NCBI RefSeq assembly: GCF_000173735.1
Contig: NZ_ACCB01000004.1
Coordinates: forward strand, 1 to 64,000
Direction: 5' to 3'
DNA from: Yersinia aldovae ATCC 35236
GTDB lineage: Bacteria > Pseudomonadota > Gammaproteobacteria > Enterobacterales > Enterobacteriaceae
DNA length: 64,000 bases
In this document: positions 39,319 through 49,378 of the stretch, one piece after another
Layout: each line of letters opens with the position of its first letter
Position numbering within the stretch: the stretch's first letter is position 1
The notes under the pieces: generated by a model
The model's database searches: none
What the model saw: only the letters and a program-made list of their open reading frames with translations
Told to the model about the DNA's origin: nothing
Position numbers and translations under genes: made by a program

Positions 39319-42300
39319 ATGGATAAATCATCTCTTGCTGTTTTTAATAAAAAATATATTTATTATCAGTACCTCTATACATTAGACTCAAGTCACGGTC
39401 ATCACTCTATGCTTGGTAAAGAAAATCGCCTGAGTCGTGAGGTGAAATCATCTAATAATACATGGTTATGTATCAGTCAGATAAGAGGGCTGTTATTGGC
39501 AGTGTTATTATCAATAATAATTGAGAGTAGCGCATATGCGGTAAATTATACAACAACGCAAATTTGCAGTAACGGTCAAACCTGTATTTATAGTGCTGCG
39601 GACACATTTAACCCCTCATCAAAATCTGCAATCTACGTTATTGATAGTCAGTTACAATTAACGGGGAGTCAGTTGTTCTTTACTGATTCCATTGGAGTTA
39701 TTTTGGACAATAGCACAGGGGAAATAACAGATGCGATTATTAATGGTGCTACCGATTCGACCTCTGGGGTGAATGTATCAGTGCGAAACTCATCACTGTT
39801 AACGCTACTTGGTACAAACAGCCTAACAGGCTCACGTAGAGGATTAAACGCTCAAGGTAATAGCCATGTCATTAGCAACGGCAATCTTGATATAGATATA
39901 AATGATCCATTCGCTCTAAACCCAGAAATATCTGGAATAACGAGTTTCGAGGCATCAATCATCGAACTTAATGGTTTACAAACTAACATTAGCTTGGGGA
40001 ACTCTCGTATAAATGAAGCTAAGTATGGGCTGTTCGTTGATAGCGGTGGAGTAATAACCACCGATAATGTACAAAGTTTAGTTACTGTCACTACATATGG
40101 CACGGGCGGAGAAGCGGGCATCATGGCGACAGGGCTTAACAGCCGTATTAGTTTAGTGAACGCAAATATAAAAACATTAGGGTTATCTGATTCATTATCG
40201 TCAGTCAGTGCATATAATTCAGGAAACGTTACTTTCAGCGGCTTGCTTAACATCGAGTCTCCCTTTTCTAAAGGTGTAGAGGTAAGCAGCGGTGGGGTAG
40301 TCTTGTTAAATGATGTAAATATTGCTAATAGTGGTAATCAAGACCATTCAATTTACGCGCAAGGTGATTTATCCAAGGTTGGAATAACCGGATCGGCGAA
40401 TCTTTGGATTGGTTATGGCAGTATTGCTGTTGATGGTGTACATGCGGATAACAGTAGTCGTATTGATCTCAATGGTACCACTGTTATTAACAATAAAGGG
40501 TCCATATCCAGCTCTGGGATTATCGCTACTCATTCGGCTATTATTGATATTACAGGCTCGACACTAATTACAATTTTTGGTGATGATTCATTCGGTTTAG
40601 CTGTTTATGACGGTGCATCGCTGCTCGCGCGTAATACTGATTTAGTGATTAATACAACGGGGAGCGGTGCCTCCGCCATCCTGGTCTCCGGTGAAGATAC
40701 TGTATTAAGTGTTAATGGCGGGGCTATTAACACTACAGGCGCTAATGCGCATGGTATCAGCGTGACTAATCGTGCTGGTAAGACACTAGATAAAAATATA
40801 AATAATATCCTTCCGCATGTGACTATTTCCGGTAGTGGTTCTGCTGTGTTAAATGCCTCAGGGACTGCCAGCCATTTAACATTACTTAATACATCATTAA
40901 ATACGGCTATGACCGCTGGCTTAGATTCGTGGGGAGCTAAAGCAGAGAATGAAGGCTTGATTACCTTAGGAACAAACACAGATACAGGAGGAACTCGCCT
41001 CTGGGCCACCGGTGGGATCATTTCACTTAGTGACAATGCAAATGCTGCTGGTTCACAAATCAAGCTGAATACCTTAGGAGTATTAGATATATCGGCCTTC
41101 AATGGTAATGCCACGGTAGGCTCTATCGACGGTGATGGTAGCATTGCACTGGGTCGTAATACGTTGATTATCGGCGCAAATAATATAAGTAATAATGGTA
41201 GTTTGGTTGATAATGCTGATTATGCAGGTGCCTTCTCTGGTAGTGGTAATCTAATTAAAACCGGCAACCTCAACCAAATATTGTCCGGTGCGGGTCACAT
41301 TGTGAGTGATATATTTGTTAATGAGGGGACGCTTACCTTTAAACAAAACGGTACCTTCACTGCTACGGGGAATTTCACTACTGCGGGTGGTGCAACAACG
41401 GTTATTGGTGCACAACCTGCAATATTACAGGTTGGCGGTGCTTTTAAGCAGCTTGCAAATAGTAACCTGGTTGCTTGGATAGGCGCGTCACCTGATATTA
41501 TTGCAAATAGTGCAACACTCGAAGGCAAACTTACAATTAATGGATTCAACGCCATTCCTGAACCGATATTAGCCAGTGCAGTGACCAACCAAAACTACAA
41601 CTTCATTCACACTACCAACGGCATAACCGGTAATTTTACTAATATAAACAGTATTGATGGTTCATTTATAAACAGCGGACTTGACTATCTGATTACCAGT
41701 GGTTTCGTCGAGAACAGTGGATTAGATTATAACTTGGGTTTCGAAATGGCCTGGACAGAGACTAATCCCACCAATCGGAGAGGGAGCTTCAGTCTGGCCG
41801 AAGGCTCTGCTTTTAATGTAGATTTAGTTTTAGCTAATCAACCTGCGAGTAATACATGGTCAGGACAAGAGCTTATTAAAAGTGGCAGCGGTTTGTTAGT
41901 CTTATCAGCAAAGAACACCTATACCGGCTCAACAACAATTACTGGTGGAGAACTGGCATTGAAGGGTGCTGGAAATATATCGACCAGTAGCAATTTGTCG
42001 CTAACCAGCATATATAGCCTCTTCGACGTCAGCAGTATTTACGGTACTGATACCACAGTCAATAATTTGTCGGGCGTACCTGGAAGCCAACTGGTACTGG
42101 GTGGTAAAACTTTAACGGTCAATAATAGCCAAGATACAGGCTACGATGGCAATATAGATGTGAGCGCAGCCAGCTTAGTCAAGGTTGGAAATAGCACATT
42201 GACGCTCTCAGGTAATACAGCCTATACCGGTAATACTTTGATCAAACAAGGTCAGCTCGTCCTGGATGGTGTTCAGGGTGGGGGGCAGTTGGTCAGTGAC

Positions 42301-43788
42301 ATAACCGGATTACAAAATACTCAACTTAGTCTGGTTCGTGGTGCAAGTTTAACGGGTATTATCGATCCAATCGATGTGAGTATTGATAGCCGTAGTCACT
42401 GGAATATGACTGGGGACTCTATAGTTAATAAGATGATGTTAGCGGGCAATATCTATTTCTCTCCCGTGAGTAATTTAACGCAAGGGAGATCTTTGGAAGC
42501 GGCTAACTGGGAGGGACAAAACGGAGTTGTAGAGTTGTTCGCTACGTTGAATAACGGGCAGTCTATTAGCGATAAACTCATCATTAATGGTGGGAATGTA
42601 ACGGGACAAACCTATATAGCCGTACATAACGCAGGCGGATTAGGGGGACAAACTACGGGAAATGGCATTCTGGTTGTCGAGGGTATTAATGGCGCAAACA
42701 CCACAGTTCAAAGTAGCAAAGATAGTTTTAAACTTATCGCGCCTGTTTATGCCGGAGTGTACTCTTACAAATTAACCGCGGGTGATGCACAACAACGGGG
42801 CGAAAACTGGTATCTCACGAGTACATATTCATATCGACCAGAAACAGCTCTGCTCCCCTCATCTATTGATTTAGTCGGACAAATATGGCAAAGCATGGTC
42901 AGTACATTGAATGATCGCCGTGGTGATGCACATCGCGGTAATGATACTGAAATTGGAGTGGGCCAAGCGATTTGGATGCGTTTTATTGGGCAGGATAATC
43001 AACGCAACAGTAATGAAGGGGGCAGTACACCGGCATTTCAAGCACATATTAGTGGGCTGGAATTAGGTACGGACCTGTGGAACAGAAAAACGGATGATGA
43101 TGCTGATAACATTGTCGGTGTTTATACGTCTATGGCGCATGGTGACGCCGATGTAAAAGGTTTTATTGATGGTGGAATGAATATTGACGCCGGTTCGGTA
43201 AGTAGTGATGCCTATAGCATAGCGGGCTACTTTACGCGCACAGAGTCAAATGGGCTTTACACTGATACCGTATTACAATATGGGTGGTCTGTAGGGAATA
43301 GAGCAAGCCGTATTAATGTCAATGGACAAGGTATTACAGCGTCTTTAGAAATTGGTTTTCCATTCTCTGCCAATAAAACATTTTTTATCGAGCCACAAAT
43401 TCAAGTTATTTATCAAAATATGCAATTCGATGATATCGAATTAGCAGAGACCTCAGTAAGCAGCATTATCAGTGATCAAACAACCGGCCGTATCGGTTTA
43501 AGAGGTGTTTGGCATGATGTGACTCTTGGTACTGTACAATGGACACCTTACCTTAAAGTAAATGCGTGGGGTCAAACAGGTGGAAATATTCAGACTGCTT
43601 ATATGACGGAAACCCATGAAACCACGTTGCAAAACAACTTCCACCACACCACATTGGAATTAGGTGGTGGCACATCACTTGAATTAAGTCGTACTGTGAG
43701 TGCTTATGTACAGGCTAGCTATCGTGATGGGCTTAGCCATGGTGGTCATACAACACAAGGTTCACTGGGGCTAAATTGGCGTTTCTAA
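39319..43788 (+). CDS. Autotransporter adhesin with pertactin-type passenger and C-terminal beta-barrel
   Basis: Type Va secreted surface protein of 1489 residues. An unusually long leader of about 74 residues ends in a hydrophobic stretch GLLLAVLLSIIIESSAYA, like the extended signal peptides of large autotransporters. The passenger is a beta-helix with autotransporter-associated repeats, e.g. SGSGLLVLSAKNTYTGSTTI and GNSTLTLSGNTAYTGNTLI. Then comes a pertactin-like linker (SYRPETALLPSSIDLVGQIW) and a barrel of about 280 residues ending in NWRF. Start: the ATG at 39319 follows AGGGAA; an upstream TTG and ATG at 39280 and 39295 have no ribosome site. It probably acts as an adhesin. Confidence 0.85.
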   Translation: MDKSSLAVFNKKYIYYQYLYTLDSSHGHHSMLGKENRLSREVKSSNNTWLCISQIRGLLLAVLLSIIIESSAYAVNYTTTQICSNGQTCIYSAADTFNPSSKSAIYVIDSQLQLTGSQLFFTDSIGVILDNSTGEITDAIINGATDSTSGVNVSVRNSSLLTLLGTNSLTGSRRGLNAQGNSHVISNGNLDIDINDPFALNPEISGITSFEASIIELNGLQTNISLGNSRINEAKYGLFVDSGGVITTDNVQSLVTVTTYGTGGEAGIMATGLNSRISLVNANIKTLGLSDSLSSVSAYNSGNVTFSGLLNIESPFSKGVEVSSGGVVLLNDVNIANSGNQDHSIYAQGDLSKVGITGSANLWIGYGSIAVDGVHADNSSRIDLNGTTVINNKGSISSSGIIATHSAIIDITGSTLITIFGDDSFGLAVYDGASLLARNTDLVINTTGSGASAILVSGEDTVLSVNGGAINTTGANAHGISVTNRAGKTLDKNINNILPHVTISGSGSAVLNASGTASHLTLLNTSLNTAMTAGLDSWGAKAENEGLITLGTNTDTGGTRLWATGGIISLSDNANAAGSQIKLNTLGVLDISAFNGNATVGSIDGDGSIALGRNTLIIGANNISNNGSLVDNADYAGAFSGSGNLIKTGNLNQILSGAGHIVSDIFVNEGTLTFKQNGTFTATGNFTTAGGATTVIGAQPAILQVGGAFKQLANSNLVAWIGASPDIIANSATLEGKLTINGFNAIPEPILASAVTNQNYNFIHTTNGITGNFTNINSIDGSFINSGLDYLITSGFVENSGLDYNLGFEMAWTETNPTNRRGSFSLAEGSAFNVDLVLANQPASNTWSGQELIKSGSGLLVLSAKNTYTGSTTITGGELALKGAGNISTSSNLSLTSIYSLFDVSSIYGTDTTVNNLSGVPGSQLVLGGKTLTVNNSQDTGYDGNIDVSAASLVKVGNSTLTLSGNTAYTGNTLIKQGQLVLDGVQGGGQLVSDITGLQNTQLSLVRGASLTGIIDPIDVSIDSRSHWNMTGDSIVNKMMLAGNIYFSPVSNLTQGRSLEAANWEGQNGVVELFATLNNGQSISDKLIINGGNVTGQTYIAVHNAGGLGGQTTGNGILVVEGINGANTTVQSSKDSFKLIAPVYAGVYSYKLTAGDAQQRGENWYLTSTYSYRPETALLPSSIDLVGQIWQSMVSTLNDRRGDAHRGNDTEIGVGQAIWMRFIGQDNQRNSNEGGSTPAFQAHISGLELGTDLWNRKTDDDADNIVGVYTSMAHGDADVKGFIDGGMNIDAGSVSSDAYSIAGYFTRTESNGLYTDTVLQYGWSVGNRASRINVNGQGITASLEIGFPFSANKTFFIEPQIQVIYQNMQFDDIELAETSVSSIISDQTTGRIGLRGVWHDVTLGTVQWTPYLKVNAWGQTGGNIQTAYMTETHETTLQNNFHHTTLELGGGTSLELSRTVSAYVQASYRDGLSHGGHTTQGSLGLNWRF

Positions 43789-43998
43789 ATAGCTGTTTAA
43801 TAAATCGATGAGATTGGACACTTTGTTAGCCGTATTAATAAAATGAGAGTGAAAACAATCTTTATCAACGAGTTTAAATAAATGTGTTGGTTCGTCAAGG
43901 TATATTAAAACAGAGGAAGAACATACTGAAACACCATATCCAAACTTGTCTGCAACAGACTTCAGGAACAGTGATAAGGGATCAATCCAGTCTGGTTA
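43771..43998 (-). pseudogene. Unrecognised ORF fragment overlapping the autotransporter 3' end
   Basis: An open minus-strand frame of about 74 codons, ending in TAG at 43771-43773, reads DWIDPLSLFLKSVADKFGYG and later PTHLFKLVDKDCFHSHF. Further upstream the other frames carry NRNFCSMDYPF and GCIPIINVNQTGL before stops, as if a longer gene had been broken. The amino acid composition looks protein-like. I do not recognise the family. It overlaps the autotransporter by 18 bases, tail to tail. Confidence 0.35.
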
Positions 43999-44181
43999 AC
44001 ATTGATAATTGGGATGCAGCCTAAAATGGGTAATCCATTGAGCAGAAATTACGGTTCCAGACGGTAGCCAATTATTAATAGAGCATGATACGCTATTTTG
44101 TCCAATTGATGTTAAGTGAAATTTGTCATGTGGCTTATTGATTTATATGTTTATAGCTATATTAACTTTATGAGGTGCCTT

Positions 44182-44737
44182 ATGATTATTGCTACAATAT
44201 CTGATAATAATAATATATTTGCTGAGGGGCTTAAGGTTATTTTAGAAACTAGTTTTGAATGTTATTCAATACAAGTTAATATTGTAAGGGACCATAATGG
44301 ATTGGATGTGTTGGCGTTCTATATTCCTGATGGTAAAGGTAATGTCAAGTTCAGTAGTGATGCACTTAAAATAGTGAATAGCAGTGAATATGTGTCTGAT
44401 GCCTTTCAGGGAAATAATAATTATATTTATCGTGATGATAAAGTGAATACTATCATATGTAAGTCAAACGTTGTGCTTGGTTTTCTTTTTTTTAGAGTCA
44501 TCACGGGATCCGTCTCCTATCAAAAAAAGAAACCTAAATCCCCTGTCTGTAGTCGAGAATAGAGTTATTTCATTGATATCAGAAGGATATAGTATGATTC
44601 AGATTGCCAAAGCTTTGAACAAAAGTGTGAAAACAGTGAGTTTTCAAAAAAGATCGGTAATGAATAAACTTAACATCACTAATAATGCTGATTTATATAC
44701 TTGGATTTATCATGAGTTTAACGTATTAGGCAGATAG
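44182..44737 (+). pseudogene. LuxR-type transcriptional regulator split by a T8 frameshift
   Basis: Two overlapping frames together make one regulator. The first, from the ATG at 44182 (after GAGGTG), reads MIIATISDNNNIFAEGLKVI, similar in length and form to a receiver-like N-terminal domain. After the run of eight T (44486-44493) its frame leaves the family. The other frame continues with NPLSVVENRVISLISEGYSM, then IAKALNKSVKTVSFQKRSVM and NKL, a LuxR-type helix-turn-helix. Deleting one T joins them. It sits between the autotransporter and two fimbrial operons, so a regulatory role in surface structures is plausible. It could be phase variable. Confidence 0.7.
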
Positions 44738-44941
44738 TGAAGTGGAATACTGAATTTGGCCACCGGCATAGAGGTGATATTGTATTCACTCCCGCTGGAC
44801 GTATTTTAACCAGAGAGCTTTAGCTATATATTGAATTATGAAGCGCAGTGTAATTAATAAGTGTGGGGCAATTCACTGTGAACAGCCCCATCAATCTATA
44901 ACAATCGCCTGACATAAATTAGCTGCGTTATTTTCGCGGAT

Positions 44942-45937
44942 TTAATTATATGTCATGGTGAAGTTTGCTGTACTGTTTGCAATACCGGTCCCTACTGCTC
45001 CCTCAGTTTGATAATAACGCGCTTTTAAAGGAATGGAATAAGTTGCTTCTGTTGTGTTCACGACAAAAAAGGGAGCATTAAGTGGAATGATGTTATTTGA
45101 ATTATCCAATAGCTGGACGCCCACGCCGGTAGCTCCACCTGGCGTTAATGCAAGGATATCCGCTGTTCCTGATGACACACCATCAAAAGTGATATTAACG
45201 TTAGTATTAATCGAGCAATTAGTCAGGTCAATCTTGAAACTTTTAGCCTCTGATGTACTACCAATATGTGTAAATATATTTTTAGGAATCATCCCTAAGT
45301 TCACATCAACGGAGGGGGTTGCCACCGAGCAACCCGAGTTTATGATGGTTCCGCCCGTTAATTTGAACCGTGTGATTGATATACCCATTTGAGTGTCACG
45401 AATAGATTCGTCGTATATTAGCCCTGTCGTCAATGCTCCTGACCCCACACTGTCAGACGTCTTATACAATTTGACTTGTACATAAATACCGTTGGGTGCA
45501 GCGCCATACTGTACGTTGGGGACTAAATTACTATTTGTAAAAGGAGACGGGGGGAAGACTGTCGTCCTGTCGCCTCTGAGCGTAGTCACTTGTACACCCA
45601 CCCCTGGAATATTCGTATCCATCATAACGGAGTTTAGATCGGGTGGTGCCAGCGATGAGGGCGTTATAAAGATCAACGTCTGCCACGTTCGACTCCATGT
45701 CGCAGAACAGGTGAAATTAACAGGCCAACTTAAATTTCTTGAGCCACTATCAGCAAGCAGGTCACCGACGTTTTTACCTGCGGTATCGATATTTCCGGGA
45801 TTCCAGGACGCTTCCGTTGAACGATCTCCTCCTCCTATAAATAGACATGCTGTCCTCCCCTGAATGGAGAATAAAAACAGCACTAATAATCCCATTTTTA
45901 ATAAATAGTTACGATGTGTAGGAGCTTTGCTATTCAT
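44942..45937 (-). CDS. Fimbrial tip adhesin, cluster 1
   Basis: Secreted two-domain FimH-like subunit of 331 residues. A signal peptide (about 1-30, ending IQGRTA) is followed by a lectin-like N-terminal domain (about 31-200) and a pilin domain (about 205-331). The pilin part starts with CSVATPSVDVNLGMIPKN and ends in NSTANFTMTYN, the penultimate-tyrosine C-terminus typical of chaperone-usher subunits. AAGGA precedes the ATG. It is the last gene of the cluster, 34 bp after the usher gene. The receptor specificity cannot be inferred. Confidence 0.82.
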   Translation of the reverse strand: MNSKAPTHRNYLLKMGLLVLFLFSIQGRTACLFIGGGDRSTEASWNPGNIDTAGKNVGDLLADSGSRNLSWPVNFTCSATWSRTWQTLIFITPSSLAPPDLNSVMMDTNIPGVGVQVTTLRGDRTTVFPPSPFTNSNLVPNVQYGAAPNGIYVQVKLYKTSDSVGSGALTTGLIYDESIRDTQMGISITRFKLTGGTIINSGCSVATPSVDVNLGMIPKNIFTHIGSTSEAKSFKIDLTNCSINTNVNITFDGVSSGTADILALTPGGATGVGVQLLDNSNNIIPLNAPFFVVNTTEATYSIPLKARYYQTEGAVGTGIANSTANFTMTYN

Positions 45938-45971
45938 CGATATATTTCCTTCAAATAATTATGAGCAATAT

Positions 45972-48542
45972 TCACTGACAAATTGCATCTATGTGGCGAA
46001 TAGAAGGTGAATTAATAACCTCAGGTAATGTAAAACTCACCTGACAGCGTTGCGAAATATCGTCCCCCCATTTCACCTCTAAATGCACATTATCGGGGAT
46101 GCCACTCATATAAACCTGACCTTCGTCCCCAACGATACTGGTGTTGGGCTGTGCGGTTGCTGCAACATCGCTTTGGGTGACGATTGCGCCAAAGGGCACG
46201 GGTTTATTCCGGTATTGGAGATTGATTAATACACGGCTACCAACACGGGTTTTAAAATCAGCCAGTACAAGTGCCCCTTGTGTCGGGACTACGTTCTGAA
46301 CCGCCAGATCGATATCGACATCATCGGCCATCGATTGGGTATCCAGTGCAATACGATTATTGCGGTAGGTACTGACAGAAGACACCACGGTATATCCCCG
46401 CCAGTCGGTATAAACGCCGGTATTATTTTCTACCCGCAGACCTTTTGCTCCTGGGGCTCGAACTAATGCTGCGGTATCGCCAAATTGTTGTGAGAAAGTT
46501 ACACCGTAAGGATGGGCCGCAATGCCGCCATTCAGACCATAATTAAGCTGATGAGAATCATTGCTATAGTTATAACCTGTTCTCACTTCACCATAGGTTC
46601 CTTTATAACTCAGATTGGCATTCCCGCTGCTGCCCCCTCCCCGATTACTGTATCCCTGTGAAATGCCGTAGCTCAGATTATTATCAGCTAACGCCGTTCC
46701 ACTCAGCCCAGCTTGCTGTGCCGTACTTCCACCTTTAGTCGTATTAATACTATAAGTCGCCCAGCTATTAGGCAGCCATCGGCTGAGTGGAATATGCACG
46801 CCAAAAGCGAACTGTTGGTTTGCCGCAATATCGCTTCCCGGATTTTGGGTATAGCTGTAACTGAAACTATAATTGATACTTTTGTAGCTCAGATTATATC
46901 CAGCCATAATACTACGTTCATAACCCTCTTTTCGCCAGTAGTCTTGTTGATAACCAGAGAAATTAAGCGATCCGAAATCTCCCATTGATTGGCTGATATT
47001 GGCCTGTATTTTGCTGCGCTTATTATAATTCGACATACCATTAGTGGTGTCGACATTGCTCCACTCATTCACTTCTTGAAAATCATAATAACCCTCTGTG
47101 GAGTAGCGGTATCCAGCCAGGCTAAATGAGGTGCTCGTTACGGCAATATCTTTTGAATAACGGAATCGATAAGATTGCCCTGAATGAGTTGTCGTATCCG
47201 GTAATTCTGTATTGGCCTGAATACCATCGAGAGAAATTGACCCCCAGTCATTAAAGCCATAACCGAGGCCCACTGCTATTGCGGTATAGTTTTCTGCAAT
47301 CAGTGATCCACCATAAACGGTTGTGGCATAGGGCAGGCCATAAATCAGTGTGGCCTGACCAAAATTAGGCGTTTGGCTATTATTATTTGAAGACCGATAT
47401 TGCCCGGCCGTGGCCGCATATTTCATTTGCCCTTCGCGGAGCATAATTGGCACGGACGAAAAAGGCTGGGTAAAGCTCCGTTCACTACCGTCTGCCTCCC
47501 GGATAGTGACGTCCAGATTACCACTGGCTGCGGTCGGGTAAAGATCAGTGATTTCAAATGCGCCAGGGGCGACATAGCTCTGATAAATAATGGAGTTATT
47601 CTGACGGATAGTAATCTGAGCGTTCGACTGTGCAATGCCACGAATAACTGGCGCAAAGCCTCTTAAACTGTCAGGCAGCATATTGTCATCGGAAAGCAAC
47701 TGAGCACCTAAGAATTGCACACTGTCGAAGATATCACCGGGGGATGCAGTTTCCCCAAGCACCAGTTGCCCGCGGAGAGATTGGATATCACGTTGGGCAT
47801 AAGTATTAATACTGTCCCAATTTTGCCCACCGCTGCTACTGTCAGAATAAGCGGAATAGTTACGTAATCGCCATGCCCCCATATTCAGCCCGCTGCGCAA
47901 ATTCAGGTAATAACTATTGTTAGCTGCGGACTGATTATTGCTGAGGGTATTCGAACCACTGAAATTATAATCCATCAACAATGCAGTCAGCCCTGAATCC
48001 CACAACTCGGGGCTAACGTACCCGCGCGCACGATTGTCCAATGCAGCCTGCGGAATGCTGAGATTCAATCTCTGCTGATTAAAATCAAGACGGCTGCTGG
48101 CCTGGGGTATATACAGCCCTAAATCTGTTAATGGCGTATCGGGTGGTAATGCTTTTAACGCGGGAAATGCATCAATTTTCACGCCTATATCACCGAGTTG
48201 ACGGGGCGTTAACTCCGGTTGTAGCTTGCCATTGATATCGACAAAATTCACCTTCTGCGAGCTAATGCGGCGATCGCCTAAATAAATATCAACCCAGTAG
48301 GTACCCGGAGACTGCCCTCCCGCGCGAGAGAATTGGCTCAGATCTGTCAGTTTTTCTGCGCTCCCCCTCATCTCAAGCGATGCCGGGTTGAAATAGTCTT
48401 CTGCATTGACAAATATTGGATAGAACATTGCCCCCAGGGTGACCTGAGTACTGATGCAAATAGCCAGCCATGAATACCGATACGCAGGATAAGTCGCTTT
48501 AGAACAGGTAGGCGTCGAGTATACAGAGACAAGATTGAGCAT
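45972..48542 (-). CDS. Fimbrial outer-membrane usher, cluster 1
   Basis: Outer-membrane FimD/PapC-family usher of 856 residues that assembles the fimbria. It has a long signal region (about 1-47, ending FVNA), an N-terminal periplasmic domain, a 24-strand barrel with a plug (GFAPVIRGIAQSNAQITIRQ), and C-terminal domains (GYTVVSSVSTYRNNRIALDT, then VPTQGALVLADF and CQVSFTLP). The GSPGD-like and IPQASSRLDF stretches are typical. It is closely related to the usher of the second cluster. Cluster order: pilin, chaperone, usher, tip. Confidence 0.93.
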   Translation of the reverse strand: MLNLVSVYSTPTCSKATYPAYRYSWLAICISTQVTLGAMFYPIFVNAEDYFNPASLEMRGSAEKLTDLSQFSRAGGQSPGTYWVDIYLGDRRISSQKVNFVDINGKLQPELTPRQLGDIGVKIDAFPALKALPPDTPLTDLGLYIPQASSRLDFNQQRLNLSIPQAALDNRARGYVSPELWDSGLTALLMDYNFSGSNTLSNNQSAANNSYYLNLRSGLNMGAWRLRNYSAYSDSSSGGQNWDSINTYAQRDIQSLRGQLVLGETASPGDIFDSVQFLGAQLLSDDNMLPDSLRGFAPVIRGIAQSNAQITIRQNNSIIYQSYVAPGAFEITDLYPTAASGNLDVTIREADGSERSFTQPFSSVPIMLREGQMKYAATAGQYRSSNNNSQTPNFGQATLIYGLPYATTVYGGSLIAENYTAIAVGLGYGFNDWGSISLDGIQANTELPDTTTHSGQSYRFRYSKDIAVTSTSFSLAGYRYSTEGYYDFQEVNEWSNVDTTNGMSNYNKRSKIQANISQSMGDFGSLNFSGYQQDYWRKEGYERSIMAGYNLSYKSINYSFSYSYTQNPGSDIAANQQFAFGVHIPLSRWLPNSWATYSINTTKGGSTAQQAGLSGTALADNNLSYGISQGYSNRGGGSSGNANLSYKGTYGEVRTGYNYSNDSHQLNYGLNGGIAAHPYGVTFSQQFGDTAALVRAPGAKGLRVENNTGVYTDWRGYTVVSSVSTYRNNRIALDTQSMADDVDIDLAVQNVVPTQGALVLADFKTRVGSRVLINLQYRNKPVPFGAIVTQSDVAATAQPNTSIVGDEGQVYMSGIPDNVHLEVKWGDDISQRCQVSFTLPEVINSPSIRHIDAICQ

Positions 48543-48607
48543 GTTTTTCCCTAACCTTCTGCATTATCTTGAAGGGATAAAATTTAAAAAAATAGAACCG
48601 ATGCGGG

Positions 48608-49291
48608 CTATAAAACCACGTTCTGCCGTGGTGTGATGCCACCGTAGTCATTGATGGTTCCCCAACTGATCTGCGCTGATGCCCCAATGGGTTGGCTCAA
48701 CACTTTCTTATCAAAAGGCGACACCATGACACTCTCTTTAATCGGCTGATTATTAATATAGATACGTGAAAATGAAATATAGTAAGGTGTGGGGTTAGTG
48801 ATTTGTAGCTGATTATTAACACGGGAAAACGTGACTTTCTTATAGGCTTCACTGGCTCCATTAAACAAATTCCGAGGGCGATAAATCAACTTCATTTTGG
48901 AGTTAATAGAGATAGATAATCTGTTGACGGCATTTTTTTGCGTGGCGGGAATAGCTTTTATATTAACCCAAAATATCGATTCTTTATCATTGGGTAATGC
49001 GCCGCCGGTGAGCATAACACGCAGAATGTTCTCTTGTTTCCCATCAAGTCGGAACAGGGGCGGAGTCACAACAAATGGCGGTTTTTGCGTATTATTACTG
49101 GAATAATTATCAACCCATGACTGAATAAGATAAGGCATTCCTTCATCGGGGTTCCTTATGGCGACGGACGCCTCTTTTTTTGAGCTATCATAAATGAGGC
49201 GGGAACCCGTAATAATGACGCCAGCATAAGCCGCATTTGAAATAAACATTAACGATATAATTTGTACAGCAATCATGCCTATCTTAAGCAT
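48608..49291 (-). CDS. Periplasmic fimbrial chaperone, cluster 1
   Basis: PapD/FimC-family chaperone (227 residues from the ATG at 49291) that donates a strand to folding fimbrial subunits in the periplasm. It has a signal peptide (about 1-23, ending SNAAYA), then two immunoglobulin-like domains. Visible are GVIITGSRLIYDSSKKEASV, PPFVVTPPLFRLDGKQENIL (with the conserved FRLD region) and KMKLIYRPRNL. GGAG lies 6 bases before the ATG; a GTG at 49294 is the other option. The usher gene follows after 65 bp. Confidence 0.92.
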   Translation of the reverse strand: MLKIGMIAVQIISLMFISNAAYAGVIITGSRLIYDSSKKEASVAIRNPDEGMPYLIQSWVDNYSSNNTQKPPFVVTPPLFRLDGKQENILRVMLTGGALPNDKESIFWVNIKAIPATQKNAVNRLSISINSKMKLIYRPRNLFNGASEAYKKVTFSRVNNQLQITNPTPYYISFSRIYINNQPIKESVMVSPFDKKVLSQPIGASAQISWGTINDYGGITPRQNVVL

Positions 49292-49348
49292 CACGTTCTC
49301 CTCGCTAATAAATAAGTGGTCTAATTATCCACACACGTATATGGGACA

Positions 49349-49366
49349 CTGGGCATCCATTCCCAG
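49349..49366 (-). terminator. Possible attenuating hairpin between pilin and chaperone genes
   Basis: CTGGG and CCCAG form a short stem in the 87 bp between the major pilin and the chaperone. Such hairpins commonly reduce transcription past the abundant pilin gene in chaperone-usher operons. It has no T-tract, so the call is tentative. Confidence 0.35.
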
Positions 49367-49378
49367 CAGGGTAATAAC

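Noticed and set aside
40605..41144. 179-codon ORF antisense to the autotransporter
   Set aside because: Long only because of the repetitive composition of the passenger sequence; no start context and no family resemblance.
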